A stretch of DNA of 18,929 nucleotides from Entophlyctis helioformis. Taxonomy: Eukaryota; Chytridiomycota; Chytridiomycetes; Chytridiales; Chytriomycetaceae. The stretch lies in the NCBI GenBank assembly GCA_025526915.1, contig JAHLKH010000341.1:1-18929 (forward strand), written 5' to 3'. Both the position numbers and the translations under genes were made by a program. Position 1 is the stretch's first letter, and the number at the start of each line of letters is the position of its first letter. Below are positions 8,082-17,473 of this stretch, piece by piece. The notes below the pieces were generated by a model that was given only the letters and a program-made list of their open reading frames with translations, had not been told where the DNA came from and did no database searches.

Positions 8082-10280
8082 TCACTCTGCACCGAGTCCG
8101 CCACGGTTGGATCGTACCACGGCCGCTACTGGATGCACGATGCCTGTGCCGTCCGAGCCGAGCGACTGGCCAGGCTGCCAGCCCATGGACTGCAGCATGC
8201 GATGTCCGACGTTCGAGTGGGCGATCGGCTGCGCACTGCCACCAACCACCTGTCCCATCCGTGGCGTGGCTGCGTCGCCGGGTCGCACACCAGACGGTCC
8301 GCCCTTGGCACCGCCGCCATTGCCAGGCCCAGGCTTGCCGCCCTTCTTCTTGCCGCCATTTCCGCCATCCTGCATTTTGCCCTTGCCCTTGCCCTTGCCC
8401 TTCCCACCGCCGCCACCGCTCTTTCCGCCACTCGACTGCCCCATGTTGCCCTTGAGCGTGTTGTTATGTCGCTGCGCAACCTCCTCGGGCAAGTAGTGCC
8501 AGTTGTCTGGAACGTGCGACAGGCCCGTACGGAACACGACAGTCTGCTTGCGCTTGCCCGATCCGCGCGTCTTGGCGTTGACCTTGTACACTTTTGCCAT
8601 GTCGCACACAAGTCGGCGGATGGCGGCTGGCATCGGCGCGAGTATAACAGACGGTGACAGCGACTCGTCTGCAACAAAGTTGCGTATAATCTTGTTGGCC
8701 TGGCGCAGGAACTGGATAACCTCTGGGCCAACATGTGTGGATGCGGACTTGGCGAGGTCGTTGATGAGATAGCCAGCCTGGCGAGCGCGTTCGGCGGCCT
8801 CTTGACGCAGCTTGGCACGCTTCTCGCGGCGATCAAGCTTCTTCTGCTTGCGCTTCTGGTTCTTTGAGACGCTGTTGGCCGTCACAGCCGTCCACTGCCC
8901 GCCGTGGCTGTTGACGCCCACATCGCCAAAGTCGATGTTGTCGTCGTCAATGAATGCCGAAGCACTCGGGCGAGCAGCCCGTCTGCGAGAGGCAAAGTCG
9001 CCATTCAAAATCTCCTGGAACAGCAACTCGTTCTCGTAGGCAGCTCTTGGCATGGATGCTGCAGTTGGCTTGCCGTGTTTCTTGCTTGTCATGTCCATGC
9101 TACGACGGCGGGATTCGGCGCCAGAACTGGGACCGCCGAGGCCAAGCCCCGGATGGCTGATGAGCTCGTCCTCGTTGTCATCCTCAGTATCGCTCGCACG
9201 AGTATCACGCCACGTGGATGGACCGCCAGTAAACGACTGTCGCATCCATGCTTCTTCGTCGTCGCGGTCAAACGCGCCATGACGGGTCTGCTCATCAATA
9301 TCCAACTCAACGGACGACTCGTCGTCCGAGTCGCTGTCCTCAGAACCCGACATGTCAGAGTCCGAGTCCGCGTCAGAGTCCAAGTCCGAGTCCGAGTCTG
9401 AGTCCGAGTCTGATAGATCGTCATCAAAGCCATCTGCGCCGCTATAGCCATCGACCGTTGTTGCCATACCGTCCCGCGCAAGACCGTTCAAGTAATGCTG
9501 GAACTCGTCCGAGTCGTACGCCATCTCGTCCTCGTCCTCCATGAGCGACTCGTACACGATCCCCGATCCCGCCTGCGTGGCAAACCCGTCGCTGTCCGAG
9601 TCGATGTCCAGGAGCTGACTGGTCGTCACTGGCATCTTGCCCTTGCCCTTTCCCTTGCCCTTGCCCTTGACGCTTGACTGCAACCCCGAGCGAGAATGGG
9701 CCGCAGCGACTGGCACACGATCGTCAAACAGCTGCAGCGGTCTGCCACCGCGGCCTCGCCCACCGATATCCGATCGCACCGGTGCGCTCGACGGCACTTT
9801 GACCGCCGCCGGATCATCGAGCAGCGAGTGCGACGCTAATGCAGACACGAGCGAGCGGGACGAGACGCCAAAGTCCGAGTTGGCAATGTAGTCCAGCAAA
9901 GCCTCGTCGTCGTCGTCGGGCGGTCTGTCGAAGCGACTGTTGTTGCGATTATTGTTGCCACCGCTGTTGCTGTTGCTGTTGCCCCGACCACGGCCACGGC
10001 CACGGCCGCCTCGACCGCCTCGACCATACCCTTGCGGCTGGCTCTTGCCACGATGACTGGGGGTGTTGCCTGCATGTGACGTTGCGTGGGAATGCTTTGG
10101 CTGCTGTTGTTGGTGCTGCTTGTTGAGCGTGTGTTCCCTGCTCGTGGGCGGCTGTGGCTCACTGCCAATGGGCACAAACGACAGGCGAGTGGCAGGCGCC
10201 GGGCGAGCAGCGGCAGACAGCAGCGAAGCGTCGCCGGCATCGTCCAGAAAGAACAGAGCGTCTCGGCCAGCGTCACTCAT
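8082..10280 (-). CDS. G-patch and R3H domain protein, Sqs1/Pfa1-like (Prp43 helicase cofactor type)
   Basis: A single uninterrupted ORF of 732 residues from an ATG at 10280 to a TGA at 8082. Order: conserved N-terminus; RGG-rich tract (about 85-105); FDRPPDDD..EALLDYIANSDF (about 125-145), like a motif of fungal Sqs1 proteins; long acidic Ser/Asp runs (about 285-335); GGPSTWRDTRASDTEDD; basic KNQKRKQKKLDRREKRAKLRQ stretch; R3H domain (about 515-590; IRRLVCDMAKVYKVNAKTRG); G/K-rich linker; C-terminal G-patch (about 688-732; GHRMLQSMGWQPGQSLG..G). In yeast, Sqs1 uses its G-patch to stimulate the DEAH helicase Prp43 in ribosome assembly and spliceosome turnover; R3H domains bind single-stranded nucleic acid. 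The same job is inferred here. The start lies 137 nt downstream of the stop of the neighbouring polyQ gene. Assignment of the two domains is firm; strict orthology is not proven. Confidence 0.88.
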   Translation of the reverse strand: MSDAGRDALFFLDDAGDASLLSAAARPAPATRLSFVPIGSEPQPPTSREHTLNKQHQQQQPKHSHATSHAGNTPSHRGKSQPQGYGRGGRGGRGRGRGRGNSNSNSGGNNNRNNSRFDRPPDDDDEALLDYIANSDFGVSSRSLVSALASHSLLDDPAAVKVPSSAPVRSDIGGRGRGGRPLQLFDDRVPVAAAHSRSGLQSSVKGKGKGKGKGKMPVTTSQLLDIDSDSDGFATQAGSGIVYESLMEDEDEMAYDSDEFQHYLNGLARDGMATTVDGYSGADGFDDDLSDSDSDSDSDLDSDADSDSDMSGSEDSDSDDESSVELDIDEQTRHGAFDRDDEEAWMRQSFTGGPSTWRDTRASDTEDDNEDELISHPGLGLGGPSSGAESRRRSMDMTSKKHGKPTAASMPRAAYENELLFQEILNGDFASRRRAARPSASAFIDDDNIDFGDVGVNSHGGQWTAVTANSVSKNQKRKQKKLDRREKRAKLRQEAAERARQAGYLINDLAKSASTHVGPEVIQFLRQANKIIRNFVADESLSPSVILAPMPAAIRRLVCDMAKVYKVNAKTRGSGKRKQTVVFRTGLSHVPDNWHYLPEEVAQRHNNTLKGNMGQSSGGKSGGGGGKGKGKGKGKMQDGGNGGKKKGGKPGPGNGGGAKGGPSGVRPGDAATPRMGQVVGGSAQPIAHSNVGHRMLQSMGWQPGQSLGSDGTGIVHPVAAVVRSNRGGLGAE

Positions 10281-10292
10281 CGGTTGCTGCCG

Positions 10293-10360
10293 TTTGTTAT
10301 CGTTTTGTTATCGTTTTGTTATCGTTTTGTTATCGTTTTGTTATCGTTTTGCTATCGTTT
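10293..10360. repeat. 11-bp GTTATCGTTTT array upstream of the Sqs1-like start
   Basis: About six tandem units lie just upstream of the ATG at 10280 on the coding strand, in the 137-nt gap to the next gene. They are more uniform than in copy 1. They probably form part of the core promoter or 5' leader. Confidence 0.85.
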
Positions 10361-10416
10361 TCGCTTGTTTGCGGTAGTCTGGCATTGCGTGACTGGCGTG
10401 ACTCGATCGATGCGCT

Positions 10417-10924
10417 TCATTGCAGATTGGACAACTGCATCGACTCGATGGTGCGCTGCCGCTTGTGCACCTGGCCCGGCGCGCCGTGCATCGGTGGCTG
10501 CTGCCACTGCCCGTCGTGTCCAGGACCGCCGTGGTCGGCGTGGCGCGCCAGCTTCCTCTCGCCTCCGCTCTCTGCACCAGCCATTGACGACATGGACGAT
10601 GACGATGACGACGACGACGACGAGGACAGCAGACTGTGCACCAGCATAAGCGACTCGGGACCGGCTGATCCGTCCGCCAGATCTGCGCGGACGTCCAGTT
10701 CATCTCGGCTTCCGTCGCCGTCACCATCGCCGTCGCCGTCCATGTCCGCAAACGACAGCTCGCCCTCGCCGCCAGGCAGCAGACCAACCGCCTGCCGGGC
10801 AAGCAGGTAGATGCGGTAGTTGTTGAACCAGTTGAGCACGCGGCGGATGGCACTGCATCACAACAGCACGCCACAGAAGGGAGCAGGCGGTCAGATCCCT
10901 GCAGCTCTCTCATGGCAGTCGTTG

Positions 10925-10994
<70 letters not shown>

Positions 10995-11792
10995 GCAGTA
11001 GATCTGGATGATCTGCAAAAACGACCAGCCCTGAGATGCAGGGTGGTCGAGCCAGTCCTTGAGTAGCTCCGCCGTACGCACCGCCGAGTACTTGAACGGC
11101 CGCAGTCTAACGAGCTGCGTAATCTCGTCACTGTCAACCACCACAACCCCACAAACAAGCCGTCAGTTCACCCACGCCGTTGGCACAGCATCCACATGCA
11201 CAAATCCACGCACTGGTTGGGCTTGCATCCTTCCAGAACGCGTTTCGGTCCAGCAACACCGAGCCGGCACAGAATGGTCAGAATGGTAGTCTCGACCGGC
11301 TCGGGCAACCGCGCGCCACGGCCGCGCAGCGACAGGTTCTCTGCCGACGACGGCGTAATGTACTGCGGCAGCCCATTGTAGATCTTGGCCTTGTCAACGT
11401 CGCTCATGGTACCCACAAGCGTCTCCAGCTTGACATCAATGCGGATGCGGTTGAGCGAGCGCAGCGCCGCCGCTGAAAACTCGATGCGGCCAGGGTCGTT
11501 GACTGGGTCGGTCAGGCGATTAGGTGGTGGCCCTTGTGTGTATCCGTGGCCGTGGCCGTATCCATGTGCGTGTCCATGTGCTTGTGCGTGACTGCCGTTG
11601 CTCTGGACATGTTGTACAAAGCTCTGTGCGTTGCCTTGCGGGTGTGCGTACTGGGGCATGCGAGTCGCGACTGATGGTGATGACGAATCCGTGTACTGGC
11701 CGTTGTGAAGATGCGGCGATATGGACGACGAGCCAGACGGCGCACTAGAGCGATCCGACTGCTGTATGTGTGGCGGGATGTGTGTGTGTACA

Positions 11793-11823
<31 letters not shown>

Positions 11824-13498
11824 GGTGATCGTATGCAACCATGGAAGCGGCGGAAGGGAGCTGCGACTGTGGGTGGTGAGGTGGGGTGTAGTTGTGCACG
11901 TAGCCGTTCCCATTGGCCTGATCATCAAGGTGCTGGCGGTGCTGCTGCACTTGCTGGCGAGCATATGGACGCGTCTGCTGGTAGTAGGATGCCTGCATTT
12001 GTTGTTGCTGTTGTTGCTGTTGTTGCTGCTGTTGATGGTGGTGTTGTTGTTGCTGCTGTTGCATCTGTTGCTGCTGCATCGGCTGGTGATGGGGGCCATA
12101 GGCCGGGTTGCGTTGACCGGCATCGTGCAGGTCGTGCTGGGGATGCACCTTCATGGACGGCAGCAGCTGTTGTTGGGTATGCGTTGACGGTCCAGCCACG
12201 CCGGATGCGGATGATATTGTCGTGTCGCTGCTTGCGCTGCTTGTGATCAAGGGCGGCGGCATTGTTGAAGGTGGCGACGGTACCGATGGCTGCATCCTGT
12301 GCTCATGCGGAAGCACGGCGATTGGCGAAACGGACGTCCCATGCGACTGTGGCGGGGGGTGCTGCTGGTGGTCGTGATCGTTGCGGACAGGCTGTGCTCG
12401 TGCTGGCGCTGGCAGCGAAGCAGCGGCAGATCCCAGTGCAGGCGACCCGCGGGGCAGCTTGGACGGATTGTGCATCTGGCCGATCGAGTCGCTCAGGAGG
12501 TCCAGATTCAAGCGGATGTCGTGCAGCAGCGAGTTGTGGCTGCGCAGCTGGGCCGCATGCTCGTTGAATCCCTCTGCGAGCTCGGAGCAGTACTGGCGCA
12601 GGGCAACAAACTCTTCGGCGAGCGTCTTGAGCTGCGTGCGGACCTCGGCCATCTCGGTCTGTGCCGATGCCGCCGCCAGCATTTCGTTTGGGTTTGTCGC
12701 AGGCAGGCAGGCAGGCAGGCAGGCAGGGAAAGGAGGGAGATCGCGGAGGCGTCAGTCCAAGCATGGCCGATGGTCTTGCACCGGGCGGCAAAATAGTCCG
12801 ACAAAGTACTGCGCGGCGAAAAAATTCGCTTGCGTACGCTATCCAACAGTTGCGCCGCGCAGTACCCATCATATTGGTGGCTGAGATTGGACACAGAGAC
12901 TATTTTGCCGCCAACTGCCCGGCTGGTCTGCGGCAATCAGCTGCGCACTCGTCTCGGTCGGTAGCCTCTTGTAGCCTCTTGCAGACACGCAGCAATGTGT
13001 CTGGCATCGGCCCTTACCTTGCTGTCGAGTGTGCAAGCGCAGCCGCCACAGCTGTTGGTGCCGCTGGTGCCATTGCGGCTTACAGAGGCCGGGGCTGGCG
13101 TTGGTTCAGGTGCCGAGCGAATGCTGTTCATCAGCCTTTGTTGGTTGGCGGAAAGACTTATGGAGAAATGCAGACAGCCTGATCAACAGCTTCATTCAAG
13201 AGGCCAGCATGTGACGACATCAAGAACCGTGGCAAAATTGCCGAGGGAGGCACGATGATACGACGACACTGCACAAGACGGCGGCGGTTAGCACGGCAGC
13301 GGTGTCTGGACGGCGACAGACAGGGCGAGAGGGTGGTGGCGGCTGCGATCAGAAGTAAAGTTTAGGTAGCCGGTAGTTTGTCGTCATCGGCAAAAAGCCT
13401 GAGACAAATGCCGGGATCATCATATCTAGCCAGCCACCCCTCGTCGCTTGCTGTGTGTGCACGCATAGATGTGTGCAAGAGGACTCACGAGTATTCAT
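10417..13498 (-). CDS. Unknown polyQ protein with N-terminal coiled coil and conserved-looking C-terminal region
   Basis: Proposed exons, minus strand: 13498-13489, 13178-13018, 12658-11172, 11130-10993, 10852-10417; all phases fit and give about 743 residues. The last three exons are well supported; the first two rest on splice motifs (donors C/GTGAGT and AAG/GTAAGG) and phase. An alternative start is ATG at 12682. Order of parts: predicted coiled coil (MAEVRTQLKTLAEEFVALRQ..), long Q/H/P-rich disordered region with polyQ, then an ordered stretch beginning RIEFSAAALRSLNRIRIDVKLETL and running through YNGLPQYITPSS, CKPNQCVDLCMWMLCQRRGDEITQL, RPFKYSAVRTAELLKDWLD and IRRVLNWFNNYRIYLLARQ, then acidic and polyS tails. 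The layout suggests a nuclear regulator, but I do not recognise the domain and assign no function. The last two exons are duplicated at 1766-2604. Confidence 0.65.
10853..10992 (-). other. Intron starting inside a (GT)n microsatellite, 140 nt
   Basis: Exon ..TACTGCAG, donor GTGTGTGTG.., acceptor GTGATGCAG. Joins IQIYC to AIRRVLNWF in phase 2 through a rebuilt Ser codon. Confidence 0.75.
10928..10992. repeat. (CA)n microsatellite, about 65 bp
   Basis: Pure CA tract abutting the exon. It is the shorter homologue of 2272-2479. Confidence 0.97.
11131..11171 (-). other. Very short intron, 41 nt, phase 2
   Basis: Donor GG/GTGAAC and acceptor TTGACAG/T. Without splicing the frame meets TGA directly after CQRRG; splicing continues into DEITQLVRLRPFKYS. 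Confidence 0.6.
11795..12075 (-). repeat. CAG/CAA repeats encoding polyQ
   Basis: Mixed CAG and CAA codons encode several Gln runs broken by Met and His. The mixed codons indicate a moderately stable tract. Confidence 0.9.
12659..13017 (-). other. Proposed intron, 359 nt, with (CCTG)n tract
   Basis: Donor AAG/GTAAGG and acceptor GCACAG/ACC agree in phase 0. It contains a GGCA tetranucleotide run on the plus strand at 12699-12727. If translation instead starts at ATG 12682, this stretch is promoter. Confidence 0.45.
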
Positions 13499-13986
13499 GT
13501 CGAGGTGCCGTGGAGATGCGCGCGCAGAGTGAATGCGATGCGCGCAACCGAGATCAGCCTGGGCGACGGCGGCAAGGGCGACGGCGACGACGACGACGAC
13601 GAGAGCGGTGCGCTGAATCAGCGGCCGGTAAAGAGTGTTGGGAAGGGTGCCGACGGCACACGCATTGCGCAGTGAATCACGGCATTGGTAGTGGAGTGCG
13701 GCTGCCAGCAAGCGGCGCAGAGTCAGCACAGCAGCGCCGGCGTCAAGAATGCGGCCAGAGAGAGAGGACGGCGCTCAGAGATGCCTTGCGGCTTTGTGTC
13801 GTCGGTCAGATGCGGGGGTCTTACGCCCGCTCCGAAACACGGACCAAAGGTATTCATCACAGCGGCCATCGCATCCACACACACGCATGCAGTCGGCAGA
13901 GCAGACGCAGCTCACCTTGGTCACTTGGGCAGCGACAGCGACGAGGACGGTTTTCTTTTTATCGCCTGCCCAAGCCGCAGTCAACG

Positions 13987-13994
13987 TCACGTGA
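13987..13994. promoter_or_regulatory. TCACGTGA palindrome (E-box/Cbf1-like)
   Basis: A perfect 8-bp palindrome with a CACGTG core, of the type bound by bHLH factors such as fungal Cbf1. It overlaps an ATG at 13994. Confidence 0.5.
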
Positions 13995-14058
13995 TGCACA
14001 TCCGACTATTTAGCGAGCGTCGTGGTGTGCCGGGCGACTTGCCCAAACAGTCGGCAAG
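13994..14058 (+). other. Possible short first exon ending in a perfect 5' splice site
   Basis: ATG at 13994 opens a 21-codon frame (MHIRLFSERRGVPGDLPKQSA) that runs straight into AAG/GTATGT at 14059, the strongest plus-strand donor in the region. It could be the start of an unseen gene, or a non-coding leader exon of the seven-helix gene. No matching downstream exon was found. Confidence 0.25.
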
Positions 14059-14594
14059 GTATGTTGTGCGCAGCGCTGCTGCATGACCCTGTTGGCCGAG
14101 TGTGTCGTCGTCGTGGAGTGTGTCGTCGTCGTCGAGTGCGTCGACAAGTGGTGGGCAGCAGTATGTAGCGAGCGGCTGGCGATGAAGACAAAATACGATA
14201 GGGACAGATTACTGGTAATGCCAGGATGCTTATTTATCAAGGTGAACAATCACTGAGCCGTCGCAAGCTACTCTGCATACGCCGCCACCGACCGCCGCCG
14301 CCACCGACCACACTCGCACTCGTTCTGTTGTGCTGTGCAGATGTCTGACCGGTGTTGTCCATGGATCCAGCTGGCTTGTTGATTGTCCCCAAAATAAACA
14401 TTGAAGAACAAACGACCACTGTCACTCCTGAGCGTCGTGCTCGCGCCTGAAGATGCGCTCGCTGGCTGAAGGGCGGCGGTGAGGCGACTGTTGCCCGTCG
14501 TGGCGATGCGAAGACGACGACAGCAGAGCAAGCGAGAGCACACCGCTGAAGGCGCAGATGAAGCGTCGACAGCAAGGCAATGACAACGCCTCGA

Positions 14595-14602
14595 TCACGT
14601 GA
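14595..14602. promoter_or_regulatory. TCACGTGA palindrome 84 bp before the seven-helix gene start
   Basis: A second copy of the same perfect 8-bp palindrome, well placed for a proximal promoter element of the gene starting at 14686. Confidence 0.55.
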
Positions 14603-14685
14603 CTGAATGCACGCTGACGGTGCACCAACCAAACATTCCCGGCCAACCCCCGAAACCGACAACCCGTCGTCAACCGATTCCCGCC

Positions 14686-16237
14686 ATGACACGACAGGCC
14701 GACGCATGGAAGGGCCCCGCAGTCATTTTCCTCGGCATTGCCCTGCACGACCTGGCGTCGGCGGGCATGTTCATGCTGTCCCGCCGCGAGAGCTGGCGCA
14801 CGCCCATCTTCATGCTGGCCTTTGTGTGCTGGGTGCTGTGCTGCGTGCAGACGTCGCTGCAAATCATCCTCATCGACTTTCTGGTGTCGCAGTACGCCTG
14901 GCTGGCCAACAAGTTCCCGTACCTGACCATTGCGGCCTTTACGGTCAACTTCTTCACCGGCACGCTTGTGGTGAGTGTGCGCTCTGCCGTCCTGCTGCTC
15001 GACTGCTCTGCTGCTCTACAGCTTTCCTCTTTCTTGCCTGCGCTGTCTCGCCCTCCAAGCGCAGTGCGTGGCAGGCAGGGCTGGCGGGGCAGCCAGCGGC
15101 ACCCTTCTTGTGCACCCGCTGACTTTTCCGCTCGTTCTGTGCCGCCGACGACCACGCCCACGCCCACGCCCACGCCACGCTGCAACCATTGTACCGCGAT
15201 CATTTTGTCACACGACGCCGCCTTGCGCCACCGTGCACAACCCTTGCTGGCCAAACGACGCCCCACGGCCGTCCCCCCACAACCGCTGCGCAACACAGGT
15301 GTCGCTCATGATCAGCCGTCTCCGTGTGTTCCACAGTGGCGCATCGCCCACCTTCTGGTCGCTGTTCATCCTGGCGCTCATCTCCATCGGCTTCAACCTG
15401 CCCGCCAACATCACCGGCATCATGATGAACCTCGAGGTGATTGACGGCAAGATCCCCGTGTTCCAGATGAGCAAGATGAACGGCCTCAACACCTTCCTCT
15501 TCTCGATTGCACACATTGCCGAGGGCATCTTCTCGGCCCTGGCCTCGATCGCCTTCCTCTGGGCCATCGGCACCTCGCTCGGCCTGTCCAAGCAGGACCT
15601 GCTCAAGCAGATCCTCGTCAAGCACGAGGGCATCCGCTTCATTGCCATCTTTGGCCTCAACGTCATCCTCGCCGCCTTTGCGCTCCACGCCTACCTGTGG
15701 GACTTTAACTACGTCACCCAGAGCGCGTACTACCTCGCTCCCTGGATCTATGCGCTCGAGATCCACTCGTTCCTGCTCACGTCGTACGTGTCGGCGCGCA
15801 ACATGATCAAGGACTATGCTGCCAACCAGTCGACTGAGAAGACGGGCGCTGCGTCGGAGATGGACAGCAAGCCCAGGATCCAGCAGCAGCAGCAGCAGCA
15901 GCAACAGCAGTCGACGTTTAGCAACAATGTCAGCAACAACTCGTACGGCCAGCAGCAGCGATCCAACGTTGGCCAGTACCAGTCGCAGCCGTACCAGCAG
16001 CAGTACGACGCGTACCAGTCCAAGCCGCAGTACCAGGTGTCCTACGAGCAGCAGATGCAGCAGATGCAGATGCAGCAAAACAACCAGGCCTTTAGTGCTG
16101 CGCCGGCTAGATCCTACCAGCCGTACCAGCCGCAGCCGCAGTCGCCGAACCCCAGCCAGATGTCTGCCGAGGACCGGAGAATGCAGCTCAACTCGCAGCT
16201 CGAGGAGGCGCGCAAGGGCAGCGTCAACTACTTTTAA
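14686..16237 (+). CDS. Orphan seven-transmembrane protein, GPCR-like topology, Q/Y-rich tail
   Basis: Exons 14686-14970 and 15299-16237 join in phase 0 to give 407 residues; the ATG is in good context (CCGCCATGAC). Seven hydrophobic segments lie at about 12-30, 40-67, 78-104, 114-134, 161-188, 209-229 and 236-262. Basic residues fall in the loops after helices 1 (SRRESWR), 3 (SRLRVFH) and 5 (SKQDLLKQILVKHEGIR) and after helix 7 (SARNMIKDY), which predicts N-out/C-in, as in G-protein-coupled receptors. Helix 7 has no Lys, so it is not a retinal-binding opsin. Residues from about 270 to the end form a low-complexity tail with a polyQ run and many Tyr/Pro, ending MQLNSQLEEARKGSVNYF. The family is not recognised; a sensor or receptor role is inferred from topology only, and a transporter-like or structural membrane protein remains possible. 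Confidence 0.85.
14971..15298 (+). other. Intron, 328 nt, phase 0
   Basis: Donor GTG/GTGAGT and acceptor CAACACAG/GTGTCG join FFTGTLV to VSLMISRLRVF and restore an unbroken third helix. The interior is C-rich and loses the membrane-protein pattern. Confidence 0.85.
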
Positions 16238-16636
16238 GCCACGTGTCAAGGCTCCCTCTGTAGACCGCGTTCCGTGAGATCTCCCCTTGTCTCCCCTTCT
16301 CTCCTTCTTCCTCTCCATCCGTCTCTTTTGTACTTTGTGTGTACCCACAGCGCTCTCGCTCCGCGCGTGTGTGCATCTCGTTTCTTCTGCTTCATCCCGA
16401 GCTCTCTCTCTCTCTCTTCCTTTTTGGAAATACATACATCCACTGGTATCCATTCCATCCAGACGAGGCACGCTCAGCCGCCTGTAAAAGACAAAGGGCT
16501 GCGGCCGTTGACGTTGATGGCGTTGACGATGATGACGTTGATGTTGGGGGGATATTCATGTGCTGCTGCGGACAAGAAAAGAGACAGCGGCATGGTGGAG
16601 AGGAGAGAGCGGGAAGCGGACAGCGCGACGGCTCGT
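16238..16636. other. Convergent 3' intergenic region
   Basis: Lies between two stops facing each other. It contains a long pyrimidine-rich run (about 16270-16430) ending in AAATACATACATCC, and no ORF worth calling. It probably holds both 3' ends. Confidence 0.5.
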
Positions 16637-17473
16637 CTACTCGGCAGCGCTGGCATCGCGGGCCTTGATCTCCTCGATGCGCTGTGCAAAGGGGTCGGGC
16701 TTGGCCCACTGGAAAAAGTTCTTGCCAAGGATCTGCGAGCGCTCGGCACGCGGCACGGCGCTTCTCACATCCTGGGCCTCGAGGCCCCAGGCAAGGAGCG
16801 TGGTCGAGACGCCGAGCAAGCAGGCGTGGGCGAGCGCACCCTGGAGCGAGTTTCCTGTTCGCCAAGAAGAGTGTCAGTCGGTGCAGATTGCGCCGCAGAA
16901 AGGCAGGCAGCCGGCCAAGTATTCAGCAGATCGAGCACAGTGCGGCTTCTTGTGCTGCTGCTGTGGTGGCATGCAAGGATGTGCAAGAGACAGCGGCGAC
17001 GGATGGGCGACGGACGTACTGGAGAGACCAATGACGAGGCCCGAGACGGCGCCGCCAAAGCCAATGTTCCAAAAGTCGTTCTGCTGGCGCAGCTTTGCAA
17101 GGCCAATGGACGCAGTGACGTACGCAGCACCAATGCCGGCTGTGTGCAGGCGGACAGAGGACAGACAGACAGACAGAGTGTGAGTGCCAGTGTGTGTAGG
17201 TGTGCAGGTGCGGGCAGCGCACACAGCGGCCAGCACGCCAGCAGAGACCAACGCACAGAACTGGGCGGCCTTGGCGGCCATCTGCTGCCTGACGACGGAG
17301 CGGCTGCTGTCGATCCACGCGCCAAAGACCCAGGCCGAGCCGGCACCGAACACGCCGCCGAGCACAGCGGCCTTGGAGGCCTCGCCGATGAGCGACGCCT
17401 CGACGGGGTCCTCGGCCAGGAGCGCCGACGTCACGGCCTTGGGCGGGCTGAACAGTTGCAAGCCTTCGAGCAT
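16637..17473 (-). CDS. Tim17/22/23-fold protein, probably complex I subunit B14.7 (NDUFA11/NUJM type)
   Basis: Exons on the minus strand 17473-17257, 17139-17020 and 16854-16637 join in phases 1 and 1 to give 184 residues; ATG at 17473 and TAG at 16637. Four hydrophobic, glycine-rich segments follow the Tim17 pattern: AAVLGGVFGAGSAWVFGAWI; AAQFSGIGAAYVTASIGLAKL; DFWNIGFGGAVSGLVIGL; ALAHACLLGVSTTLLAWGL. The tail (FFQWAKPDPFAQRIEEIKARD) resembles the C-terminal extension of fungal B14.7. B14.7 is an accessory subunit of the membrane arm of mitochondrial NADH:ubiquinone oxidoreductase. The length suits that subunit. Alternatives are other members of the family, such as Tim17- or Tim22-like import proteins. 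No cleavable presequence is evident, as usual for the family. The gene is divergent from the coiled-coil gene, 327 bp apart. Confidence 0.75.
16855..17019 (-). other. Intron, 165 nt, phase 1
   Basis: Donor CCA/GTACGT and acceptor GCGAACAG/GAAAC, with branch-like GACTGAC about 20 nt upstream of the acceptor. Joins VIGLS to NSLQGAL through an Arg codon. Confidence 0.85.
17140..17256 (-). other. Intron, 117 nt, phase 1
   Basis: Donor TTCT/GTGCGT and acceptor TGCACACAG/CC. It removes a Cys/Thr-rich stretch and leaves a continuous second helix. It contains a GTCT repeat. Confidence 0.75.

Larger units (their letters stand above)
8911..11118. repeat. Segmental duplication, intact copy (partner of 1-2604)
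   Basis: The first two thirds of the Sqs1-like gene, the spacer with the 11-bp array, and the last two exons of the polyQ gene all recur in the same order and orientation at 1-2604. The right edge of homology is sharp, at GAGCTGC (11118 and 2604). The left edge is outside the window for the other copy. Confidence 0.93.
13499..14685. other. Unassigned region between divergent genes
   Basis: This stretch separates the minus-strand polyQ gene from the plus-strand seven-helix gene. It contains two TCACGTGA palindromes, a short plus-strand ORF ending in a perfect donor (13994-14058), a minus-strand stretch with plausible coding character (13500-13729, no ATG) and short CCGCCACCGAC repeats near 14280. 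No gene can be placed with confidence. Confidence 0.5.

Noticed and set aside
11512..12246. Alternate-frame open frames over the polyQ region on both strands (polyLeu, polyAla, Ser/Asn-rich)
   Set aside because: They are frame shadows of CAG/CAA repeats; the Gln frame alone continues into the ordered C-terminal region.
14971..15298. Read-through of the intron as coding sequence in the seven-helix gene
   Set aside because: The frame becomes Pro/Thr/Arg-rich low complexity and would split helix 3; GTGAGT and CACAG sites restore it exactly.
15200..16471. Minus-strand frame of 423 codons opposite the seven-helix gene
   Set aside because: Leu/Val/Arg-rich mirror of the real exon; it crosses the intron boundary and has no recognisable domain.
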